From Oceanospirillaceae bacterium (GTDB lineage: Bacteria > Pseudomonadota > Gammaproteobacteria > Pseudomonadales > Balneatricaceae): DNA of 39,579 nucleotides. The stretch is taken from NCBI GenBank assembly GCA_024640955.1, contig JAHEDZ010000004.1:112140-151718 (forward strand), written 5' to 3'. This document shows positions 9,981 through 16,975 of this stretch, piece by piece. The notes below the pieces were generated by a model. It made no database searches, had not been told where the DNA came from, and saw only the letters and a program-made list of their open reading frames with translations. The translations under genes and the position numbers were made by a program. The number at the start of each line of letters is the position of its first letter. The stretch's first letter is position 1.

Positions 9981-10290
9981 GGTGACAGCTTTTGTAGTCC
10001 GGTTAAGAACGATTCTCATCTAGACCAATATCCTCTGTGAGACGAGTATTTTTGCCTACTTTGGTATGAAGATTCGGGGGCGATTCTGGCCTACTATTTG
10101 CTGTTTTTGGTAAGAGATACGTAATTTACTTACGCGCTGTCGGTGATCGGAGCGTGAAGTTCAATTTGATGCGTATTTTTACAACAATTACGGGTATTTG
10201 AGTGTTTCTGCTGCGGATAGCGGAAGTTGTCAGCGCTGTGGCAATCTGCCTACAAACCAACCCAACACAGACTTGAATTTGGAGCCTGAC
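9981..10290. other. 310-bp intergenic region before the long gap gene
   Basis: No gene is supported here. A candidate promoter is TTGCTG (about 10098) with TAATTT 18 bp later. The ribosome site GGAG at 10281-10284 belongs to the downstream GAPDH gene. The region is somewhat A/T-richer than its neighbours. Confidence 0.4.
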
Positions 10291-11721
10291 GTGACTCAAG
10301 AACTGATGCTAGCAGAGTGGAATGCCCGTGAATCGATTGCTGAGGCGATGATCCCATTGATCGGCCGTCTTTACCGCGAATCAAACGTAGAGACCTCTAT
10401 TTTTGGTCGTCTGTGCGTGAAAAACTCCGTAATTAATCTGCTCAAGTCTCACCGCTATGTGCGTCAGATCGAGGGCGAAGAGCTCTCTGTTGTCGACACC
10501 TTCCCTGTACTGGAGCGTGTTGTTGAAATGGGTATCAGCAATGCTCATGTGGATCTTGGCAAGCTTGCTGTGAATTTCCGCAAACAGGGTGGTGGCGATC
10601 TAGGTGCCTACCTGGCGAAAGAGCTGGCTCCGGCTATGGAGAGCGAAGAAAACGATGGGCAGGATGTGGTGCTCTATGGTTTCGGGCGCATTGGCCGCCT
10701 GTTGGCGCGTCTAATGATCAACCGGTCTGGTGCGGACCACTCGCTCAAACTACGTGCAATCGTAGTGCGCAAGGGTAAGGCGGATAATGATCTCGAGAAG
10801 CGCGCGAGTCTGCTGCGTCGTGACTCGGTTCACGGCTCATTCAATGGCACTATTCAGGTTGATGAAGCCAATGAGGCGCTGATCGTAAACGGGAACCTGA
10901 TCAAGGTAATCTTCGCGAGCGCACCAGAAGAGGTGGATTACACTGCGTACGGCATCAAGGATGCGCTAGTGATCGACAACACCGGTATGTTCCGCGATAA
11001 AGAGGCGTTGTCGCGCCACCTGCAGTCGAAGGGGGCGTCACGCGTGATTCTGACAGCACCGGGTAAGGGTGTGAAGAATATCGTGATGGGCGTAAACCAG
11101 TCGGATATCACCGCCGACGATCGGATGCTTTCAGCCGCTTCCTGTACGACTAACGCGATCACTCCTGTGCTCAAGGCGATGGATGACAAGTACGGCGTAG
11201 TCAATGGCCACGTTGAGACCGTGCACTCCTACACCAACGACCAGAACCTGATCGATAACTACCACAAAGGGGATCGCCGCGGCCGCGCTGCTGCGCTGAA
11301 CATGGTTATCACTGAGACGGGTGCAGCTAAAGCGGTCTCCAAGGCGCTGCCGCAGCTCGAGGGTAAACTCACCGGTAATGCGATCCGCGTTCCAACACCT
11401 AACGTCTCTATGGCGATTCTGAATCTTAACCTCGAGAAAGAGTCCGACCGAGAGTCTCTCAACGATTACCTGCGTAACGTCGCCGTGCACTCTAAGTTGC
11501 AAAAGCAGGTGGGTTACTCCAATTCACCTGAGGCGGTATCAACGGATTTTGTTGGCTCACGCTCTGCAGGTGTTGTGGATGCATTGGCGACGATCTCTAG
11601 CGGCAAGAGCTGTGTGCTCTACGTCTGGTATGACAATGAATTTGGCTACAGCTGTCAGGTACTGCGCCTTGCCCGTCAGATCAGCGGCTGTACACTGCCA
11701 GCTTTCCCAATCGAGGGCTAA
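10291..11721 (+). CDS. gap: Long-form glyceraldehyde-3-phosphate dehydrogenase with N-terminal extension
   Basis: A 476-residue GAPDH. About 120 extra residues (starting MTQELMLAEWNARESIAEAM) precede the Rossmann motif VVLYGFGRIGRL. The catalytic Cys285 is in SAASCTTNA, the base is in ETVHSYTNDQ, and the end has WYDNEFGYSCQV. This extended class occurs in Pseudomonas beside mfd and is thought to act in glycolysis or gluconeogenesis. I choose GTG at 10291 because GGAG lies 6 nt upstream and the encoded start matches the family. An in-frame TTG at 10198 would add 31 residues but has no ribosome site and gives an uncharacteristic Cys- and Asn-rich leader. The role of the extension is unknown to me. 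A hairpin terminator follows. Confidence 0.93.
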   Translation: MTQELMLAEWNARESIAEAMIPLIGRLYRESNVETSIFGRLCVKNSVINLLKSHRYVRQIEGEELSVVDTFPVLERVVEMGISNAHVDLGKLAVNFRKQGGGDLGAYLAKELAPAMESEENDGQDVVLYGFGRIGRLLARLMINRSGADHSLKLRAIVVRKGKADNDLEKRASLLRRDSVHGSFNGTIQVDEANEALIVNGNLIKVIFASAPEEVDYTAYGIKDALVIDNTGMFRDKEALSRHLQSKGASRVILTAPGKGVKNIVMGVNQSDITADDRMLSAASCTTNAITPVLKAMDDKYGVVNGHVETVHSYTNDQNLIDNYHKGDRRGRAAALNMVITETGAAKAVSKALPQLEGKLTGNAIRVPTPNVSMAILNLNLEKESDRESLNDYLRNVAVHSKLQKQVGYSNSPEAVSTDFVGSRSAGVVDALATISSGKSCVLYVWYDNEFGYSCQVLRLARQISGCTLPAFPIEG

Positions 11722-11757
11722 TCAATCCTCGACGATGAGGTTTCGAATCAATCCTCT

Positions 11758-11781
11758 AAGCCCCTCAAACGCGAGGGGCTT
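11758..11781 (+). terminator. Hairpin terminator after the long gap gene
   Basis: A perfect 9-bp stem (AAGCCCCTC / GAGGGGCTT) with a 6-nt loop lies 36 bp after the gap stop. The following T-run is short, and the A/T ends are compatible with weak bidirectional use, which would also serve the opposing receiver remnant. Confidence 0.65.
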
Positions 11782-11793
11782 GTTGCAGAGCGC

Positions 11794-12015
11794 CTAGACC
11801 CCAGTATGCTGAATAGCCGCTAAGTTCTCCTCTTTGAAGGGCTTGGGCAGAATTGCTATGGATCCAGACTGACGAATCGGTTCTAGGTAACGGTAGTAAG
11901 TTTCGGATGAGACCAGTAGAAAGTTAACAAAGGCCGGGCGTTCGGTCTCGCGCATCTCGGATAGCAGGCCTGAACCGGTCATGTCACTTATTCTTTTCAG
12001 TCTAGCACCGAATCC
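11794..12015 (-). pseudogene. Remnant of a response-regulator receiver domain
   Basis: The minus strand is open for about 73 codons and encodes the second half of a CheY-like receiver: DMTGSGLLSEMRE (after the missing phospho-Asp), FLLVSSE (the Ser/Thr switch strand), then AILPKPF with the conserved Lys and a short final helix. The first half, with the acidic pair and phospho-acceptor Asp, is absent. An in-frame TGA lies at 12016-12018. The only ATG (11980-11982) has no convincing ribosome site. I read it as a decayed gene fragment; expression as a small protein of about 62 residues is possible but unlikely. Confidence 0.6.
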
Positions 12016-12087
12016 TCACACTGGCTGAGGTGGGGCAGTTGCTTTAAACTTGGCGCACAAATCCGGTTTTCAATGGAAGGCAATTGA

Positions 12088-12483
12088 GTGAAATCCTACC
12101 TCTTTACAACTGATGATGGTCGCGGCGGTGTTATTCTCTGTGACATCGACACGATGGAGGATGTTGTGCCCTATCTGCAGCAGCGCTTTAAAGGAGTTGT
12201 GCGTGTAGAGCAGGGCCACTCGGAGTGGACGCTTAAAGGCGGTTTTGCTGAGTTTACGCCGGTGCCAGTGACTCCGGCGTTGTTCGACGGAGAGCTAGGT
12301 TCAGAGCCTGCGGCAAGTGCTAAGTCTGTAGTAGAGGACGATAAAAACACTGGCCAAGCGCCACAGCTGACCCTAGAGACCGAGCCAGCGAATCAAGCCG
12401 CTGGGGTGAGTGCTTCAGAAGCCGAGTTAGAGGCGAGCCCGAAAGATCCTCAGGAGGATTCGATGACGGGATCGCTGTTCTAG
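12088..12483 (+). CDS. Hypothetical protein with acidic low-complexity tail
   Basis: A 131-residue protein that I do not recognise. The start GTG at 12088 has GGAAGG 7 nt upstream, which supports real translation. Residues 1-70 look folded (KSYLFTTDDGRGGVILCDID, then RFKGVVRVEQGHSEWTLKGGFAEF). From about residue 75 the chain becomes Glu-, Ala- and Ser-rich and probably disordered, ending in MTGSLF. No signal peptide or membrane segment is visible. It is a single-gene unit between the gap terminator region and the convergent 49-residue gene. Confidence 0.7.
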   Translation: MKSYLFTTDDGRGGVILCDIDTMEDVVPYLQQRFKGVVRVEQGHSEWTLKGGFAEFTPVPVTPALFDGELGSEPAASAKSVVEDDKNTGQAPQLTLETEPANQAAGVSASEAELEASPKDPQEDSMTGSLF

Positions 12484-12499
12484 GTTCTAACGCTAAGGC

Positions 12500-12649
12500 T
12501 TATCGACGACGCTGACGCAACTGGCGTTGACGCCGCTCATCCTCAATACGAATCGGCTGCAATGCCACTTTATCAGCGTCAGTCTTCAGACTTTTAATAC
12601 CAACCCAAACCACTGCAGCCAGTGCTGCTGTAACCAGTAAGAACGACAT
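12500..12649 (-). CDS. 49-residue single-span membrane protein with Arg-rich tail
   Basis: A small gene with ATG at 12649-12647 and a strong GGAGG 5 nt upstream. The product begins MSFLLVTAALAAVVWVGIK, one membrane helix of about 17 residues. A polar linker follows, then a strongly basic end rich in Arg and Gln (ERRQRQLRQRRR). The arrangement suggests a small inner-membrane protein with its tail in the cytoplasm. It follows the YgiM-like gene by 74 nt on the same strand and could be its downstream operon member. I do not recognise a family. Confidence 0.65.
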   Translation of the reverse strand: MSFLLVTAALAAVVWVGIKSLKTDADKVALQPIRIEDERRQRQLRQRRR

Positions 12650-12723
12650 GATCGCCTCCATTGGATGCTGCTCCTTGTTCCCTATTCCATAATTCTCAGT
12701 TTAGACCAACATCTGCTGCTGCG

Positions 12724-13293
12724 TTAAAACCACTCATCGCGTGGTTTTCGCCGTTTCGGCAGATTTGGAATGATCAGGCCAATAATGACGCCAGCCAGGG
12801 CGATGAGACCGCCATGTGTAAGCCATCGCATCAAATTGGACTGATCCATGTTCTGCAGCTCAAACTGCAGATCCCTTATCTGGGTATCGCGCTTCACAAC
12901 CTGCTCTGTGAAGTCGCCATTTTCACTCTCAAGTGTTGTAACGCGCGCCCGCAATATTTGGATCTCGTCAGCTTGCTGTTTCACTTGTGCTTCACGCTCT
13001 GCCAATGTCTGCTGCAGAACAGGAAGTTGTTCTAATGCGCTGCGCCCCTCTGAAACATAGCGACTTGGGACCCAGCCCTCGCGTTCACTCTCGAGTCGAA
13101 TCTTGGTGTAGTCCCCCGAGGTTTCGAGGATCTCCACCGCTTCACCGCTGCGCACGCGTCCACTGATACGGTACTCGTAACTTGGGCCTGAATGCATAAA
13201 TAACTGTACATCATCAGCGATGAAAGCAGCCTGAACGGGTGTTATTAATAGGGCAGAGGCGAGGGCAGAAAAGGAAAAAAGACGCGTCAACAT
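12724..13293 (-). CDS. ygiM: YgiM-like SH3 domain membrane protein (TIGR04211 type)
   Basis: A 189-residue protein. It has a signal peptide cut after VQA (about residue 22), a bacterial SH3 domain (about 25-85, with MHSGPSYEYRISGRVRSGEAVEIL and REGWVPSRYV), a coiled coil of about 60 residues (EREAQVKQQADEIQILRARV), one membrane helix near 160-178 and a basic end. This is the architecture of E. coli YgiM, an envelope protein of unclear function. Its strand is opposite to mscS, with a 174-bp shared upstream region. The small 49-residue gene lies downstream. Confidence 0.85.
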   Translation of the reverse strand: MLTRLFSFSALASALLITPVQAAFIADDVQLFMHSGPSYEYRISGRVRSGEAVEILETSGDYTKIRLESEREGWVPSRYVSEGRSALEQLPVLQQTLAEREAQVKQQADEIQILRARVTTLESENGDFTEQVVKRDTQIRDLQFELQNMDQSNLMRWLTHGGLIALAGVIIGLIIPNLPKRRKPRDEWF

Positions 13294-13351
13294 AAGGAAC
13301 CTAGAAAAAAATTAATCAACCAAATCAAACTGCAATAGTCGAAACTTGGAG

Positions 13352-13381
13352 TGAACAAAAAGCCTGTGACTAAACTATACT
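13352..13381 (+). promoter_or_regulatory. Candidate sigma-70 promoter for mscS
   Basis: TGAACA (13352-13357) and TATACT (13376-13381) with an 18-bp spacer lie 87 bp before the mscS ATG. The -10 box matches five of six consensus bases. Confidence 0.5.
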
Positions 13382-13467
13382 GCGGTGTATGAGTCAAACC
13401 TTAACAGCAAATCGCCGAATGTAAATTAAGCGAATCATACTAGCTCGAACGGAGATAGAAACGAACC

Positions 13468-14280
13468 ATGCCTGAACTGGATATGTTGCTCGAAACTTAC
13501 GTGGTGCCCTGGGGAATCAACCTCGGCCTGGCGCTAGTCATCTTAATAGGCGGTCGCTGGATAAGTGGCCTGCTAGGCAAAGTACTGAAGAGGGTACTTG
13601 AGCGCACCCGGCTTGATCAGATGTTGGTGCGTTTTATCCTATCGATCGTATCCGTACTGCTAACGCTAGTCGTGGTGGTTGCCTCTTTGGGGCAACTGGG
13701 TGTGGATACCACTTCGCTCATTGCACTGGTGGGTGCTGCAGGCCTGGCGATTGGTCTAGCGCTACAAGATTCACTGAAGAACTTTGCAGCTGGCGTGCTG
13801 CTGATCTTCTTCCGACCGTTTAAGGAGGGTGATTTTGTAGAAGTGGCGGGTGTCTCAGGTATCGCTGAGAGCATTACAATCTTCAATACTGTAATGCGTA
13901 CCGGCGATAACCGTGAGGTGATAGTGCCTAACGGTGCGATCTACTCCGATACGATTACTAACTACAACCGCCGTCCGACGCGCCGCGTCGATATGGTGTT
14001 TGGTATCAGCTACGATGATGATTTGCGCAAAGCCAAAACGATCTTGATGGAGATTGTGAAGGCAGATCCGCGTGTCCTGCCAGAGCCTGAGCCGGTTGTT
14101 GCAGTCAGTGCGCTGGCTGACAGCAGTGTTAACTTTATTGTACGTCCTTGGGTGAATACCCCGGACTACTGGCCGACTTACTGGGATATCACCGAAAAGG
14201 TGAAGCTGCGCTTTGATGAAGAGGGTATCTCAATTCCGTATCCGCAGATGGATGTCCATCTGAAACGCGAAGCGGAGTGA
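13468..14280 (+). CDS. mscS: Small-conductance mechanosensitive channel, MscS family
   Basis: A 270-residue protein close to E. coli MscS in length. It has three N-terminal membrane helices. The third is the Gly/Ala-rich pore helix (LVGAAGLAIGLALQDSLKNFAAGVLLIFFRPF, split by the usual kink), followed by the beta domain (GDFVEVAGVSGIAESITIFNTVMRTGDN, VPNGAIYSDTITNY). The C-terminal alpha/beta domain ends with IPYPQMDVHL. Such channels open under membrane tension and release solutes during hypo-osmotic shock. It is monocistronic and convergent with the SLC5-STAC gene. Confidence 0.95.
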   Translation: MPELDMLLETYVVPWGINLGLALVILIGGRWISGLLGKVLKRVLERTRLDQMLVRFILSIVSVLLTLVVVVASLGQLGVDTTSLIALVGAAGLAIGLALQDSLKNFAAGVLLIFFRPFKEGDFVEVAGVSGIAESITIFNTVMRTGDNREVIVPNGAIYSDTITNYNRRPTRRVDMVFGISYDDDLRKAKTILMEIVKADPRVLPEPEPVVAVSALADSSVNFIVRPWVNTPDYWPTYWDITEKVKLRFDEEGISIPYPQMDVHLKREAE

Positions 14281-14297
14281 TTGGTATTTGAGGGATG

Positions 14298-14347
14298 GCC
14301 GTTGTTTGCTCCTGCAAAAACGGCATACCTGCCATTCCTGGCGGTAT
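14298..14347. terminator. Two adjacent hairpins between convergent genes
   Basis: 14298-14324 forms an 11-bp stem with a single bulged G around the loop TCCT. 14325-14347 forms an 8-bp stem with a bulged T. They lie between the ends of mscS and the SLC5-STAC gene, where a bidirectional terminator is expected. Neither has a clear T-run. Confidence 0.4.
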
Positions 14348-14386
14348 AGTGCTGTGCGCTAGATCGCTCTCACTGCAGTGGTCAAC

Positions 14387-16564
14387 TTACTCGCTGGGCT
14401 TATCCCGGCGATCCAGCTTCTTGATCAGATCTTCGCGCTCGACCTGCAGACGTTGGGCCGTTATACGGTAGTCGAAGATCTCTTTGTACTGACGGTCCAC
14501 TGTCTCTTCAAGCTGTTCTAACCGACGGTGCAGACTCTTTAGTTTCTGAGTTTGCTCTTCGTTGGACTCCTGCAGGCGGGCCAGCATATCAATCCCTTCG
14601 CCATCGGAGTCACTCTCGATAACCGAGGCATTGAGTTCGCTCGCAAGGTGGCTGAAGAGCGAACGTAGATCGGCGGCTTCGCGCTCAGAGTAGTCGATCG
14701 CCTCTTCAATCGCCGAGTGCGCCGACGCGGCACCGATGGAGCCGGCTAGGCGCTGCTCGATCATGCGGTGCAGCTCCATCAGCTCGATAATCGTGAGTGT
14801 CGATTTGGTCCCCAGTTGCAGATCTTCACAGACGCTCTGTAGCATCAGGTCCGCTTTATCACCCGTTAGATACCGCTTGAGCAGTTGTTCCACTTCAACC
14901 ATCTTTGGCTCGCGTAGGATGTAAGACTCAAGTCCTGTTGGGCGCGCGTGGCGGAACACTGTGGACTCACCTTTCTCCATGGTGTCGAACAGCTCCATTC
15001 TGAGGCTGCGCTCCATCTTTTGGGGGCGGTAAGCAAGGCTACCAACGACGTAGAAGAGCAGGTTAAAACCTAGTGACCAGAACACTGAATGAGCAAGAGA
15101 GGGGAGGCCCTCATAGCCAAAGAGGGCTTCAGGGCGTAACCAATAGTGACCAAAGAGCCCTTCGGTCATCAGCGATGCACCCAGCCAACCCTCGCGAACC
15201 ATCGCTGGCACCACAAGGGTAAAGGCCCAAAGACCATAGCCTACAAGCAGACCTAGAGCAGCACCGAGGGAGTTACCCCCGCGCCAAAACAGGCCAACTA
15301 GACCGGCGGGTACAAGTTGCAGGATAGCGGCGAAGGAGATCAAACCGAGGGCCACCAGTATGTAGGCTGCGTCCAGGCTGGTAGCGAACAGGTAGGAGAG
15401 CATCAAAATCAGTACGACAAGCGTCCAGCGAATCTCCAGCAGAGAGCTGGCCAGGTTAGTGCTGGGGCGCAAGCGGCGCCAGATCGGAATCACCAAGTGG
15501 TTGGAAGCCATAGTGGCCAACGTGAGTGTGGTGACGATGATCATACCGGTCGCGGCTGCAAAACCACCGATATAGGCGATTAGTGTGAGCGTTGGTGAAT
15601 TTAACAGCTGCGGGATCAGCAGTACGAACTGATCCCCTTGATTGGCGGGAAGGCCTAACAGCAAGCCGGCACCGGCTAGCGGGATAACAAATAGATTGAT
15701 CAGTAGGGTGTAGAAGGGGAACAGGCCAACGGCAGTGCTCAGGTGCTCAGGGTTGGAGTTCTCCACCACCGTAACATGAAACTGACGTGGTAGTAGCAGA
15801 ATCGCAGCTGCGCCGAGCAGAATGAGCGCGACCCAAGTGTAGCCGGCACCCTCATTGCCAAAGGAGTAGACTTGCTGCAGTCCCGCTTCATCGAGTTGGC
15901 GCAATATATCGCTAAAACCATCAAACACGCCGTAAGTGACATAGGCTCCGAGTGTGAGTAGCGCAAATAGTTTGACTAAGCACTCAGCAACCAGAACCGC
16001 AATGATGCCCTCGTGGCGCTCGGTAGGGTCGAGCCGGCGTACGCCAAAGATGATAGTGATTAGTGCCATCATCAGTGTGATCAGTACACCATCAAGACTC
16101 CAGCCAAAGGTTTCACTGCTGGGCGTAAGCAGGTCTACGGCACTGCCGATGGCGCGCAACTGCAGCACGATGTAGGGCATCAGACCGATCAAACAAGCGA
16201 GGGTTACCAGAGCGGCGATACGTTGAGAGCGCCGGTAGCGCGTTGATATAAGATCAGCAACAGAGGTGAGACGCAGATTCTGCTTCGCCAGAATCATCCG
16301 CTTCAGCGCTTTGGCACCCAGAATTAAGCCGGCTATGGCGCCGACGTATATCGCAAAGAACTGCAGGCCGTTATTGATGGCAAAACCGACACTGCCGTAG
16401 AAGGTCCAACTGGTGAAGAAGACCGCGAGGGATAGGGCGTATACCCAGGGTGAGTTGGTAAAACCGCCACGCACGCGTGCACGCTTCTCGACGTAGACCG
16501 CCAGCATAAACAGCAGTCCAAGATAGCTCAGCGTGATGATCGACAGTGTCAGGGTGGAGAACAT
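14387..16564 (-). CDS. SLC5-type sodium/solute symporter with STAC domain, no kinase
   Basis: A 725-residue protein. Residues 1-515 form about 13 membrane helices of the PutP/SSS fold and resemble the transporter half of CbrA-type sensor kinases (WTFYGSVGFAINNG, LISTRYRRSQRIAAL, LPRQFHVTVVE). Residues about 545-640 look like the STAC linker domain (LAGSIGAASAH). The rest is a long coiled coil (QKLKSLHRRLEQLEETVDRQY) with a basic end. CbrA and CrbS continue into PAS, HisKA and HATPase domains; here there is none. It could be a stand-alone transporter or a receptor acting on a partner through the coiled coil. The start is 23 nt after the yidD stop, so the two are probably co-transcribed. Confidence 0.88.
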   Translation of the reverse strand: MFSTLTLSIITLSYLGLLFMLAVYVEKRARVRGGFTNSPWVYALSLAVFFTSWTFYGSVGFAINNGLQFFAIYVGAIAGLILGAKALKRMILAKQNLRLTSVADLISTRYRRSQRIAALVTLACLIGLMPYIVLQLRAIGSAVDLLTPSSETFGWSLDGVLITLMMALITIIFGVRRLDPTERHEGIIAVLVAECLVKLFALLTLGAYVTYGVFDGFSDILRQLDEAGLQQVYSFGNEGAGYTWVALILLGAAAILLLPRQFHVTVVENSNPEHLSTAVGLFPFYTLLINLFVIPLAGAGLLLGLPANQGDQFVLLIPQLLNSPTLTLIAYIGGFAAATGMIIVTTLTLATMASNHLVIPIWRRLRPSTNLASSLLEIRWTLVVLILMLSYLFATSLDAAYILVALGLISFAAILQLVPAGLVGLFWRGGNSLGAALGLLVGYGLWAFTLVVPAMVREGWLGASLMTEGLFGHYWLRPEALFGYEGLPSLAHSVFWSLGFNLLFYVVGSLAYRPQKMERSLRMELFDTMEKGESTVFRHARPTGLESYILREPKMVEVEQLLKRYLTGDKADLMLQSVCEDLQLGTKSTLTIIELMELHRMIEQRLAGSIGAASAHSAIEEAIDYSEREAADLRSLFSHLASELNASVIESDSDGEGIDMLARLQESNEEQTQKLKSLHRRLEQLEETVDRQYKEIFDYRITAQRLQVEREDLIKKLDRRDKPSE

Positions 16565-16587
16565 AGTTCGGCGTCCTTATTCACGCA

Positions 16588-16872
16588 TTAGTCGCGGGGC
16601 TTGCTGTTTTCATCACAGCAGGGCTCATCAATTTGGTACTGCTCTTCTGTGCCCGGTACGGGGTCTATGCCGCCGTCTGAACCGGGATGGCAGCGGCTGA
16701 TCCGTTTGATTCCAAGCAAGAGTCCCTTGAAGGGTCCATGTAGCTCTATCGCCTCCATAGTATAGCTTGAGCAGCTCGGATAGAAACGGCAGTTTTGGCC
16801 CATGATCGGGCTCAGGAAGAGCTGGTAACCACGTACCAGCAGGATTAGGACTGCGCTCAGTAGCTGCTTCAA
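16588..16872 (-). CDS. yidD: Membrane protein insertion efficiency factor YidD
   Basis: A 94-residue protein with an amphipathic N-terminus followed by [23 protein letters not shown] and [16 protein letters not shown], the Cys-rich core of YidD (split by the family's usual linker). YidD is known to aid insertion of inner-membrane proteins together with YidC. The gene usually sits in the rpmH-rnpA-yidD-yidC cluster; here it lies between mqo and an SLC5 protein, 23 nt before the latter. The C-terminus carries an extra Cys pair (EPCCDEN) beyond the core. Confidence 0.95.
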   Translation of the reverse strand: MKQLLSAVLILLVRGYQLFLSPIMGQNCRFYPSCSSYTMEAIELHGPFKGLLLGIKRISRCHPGSDGGIDPVPGTEEQYQIDEPCCDENSKPRD

Positions 16873-16975
16873 AAAGGGATCTCCGCGTTGCTGCGTATCT
16901 TAGCGGCAGGAACCCTAAAAGCCAACGAAAGCGCCAACGCAGCAGCGAAATGAGGTGGGCAGTAGAACCAGCGGC

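Noticed and set aside
10005-10030. Fur-box-like stretch before the long gap gene
   Set aside because: Only a partial resemblance around GATTCTCATC; the second half-site does not hold up.
13294-13467. Small gene between ygiM-like gene and mscS
   Set aside because: No frame with a ribosome site is seen; the stretch looks like two divergent promoters.
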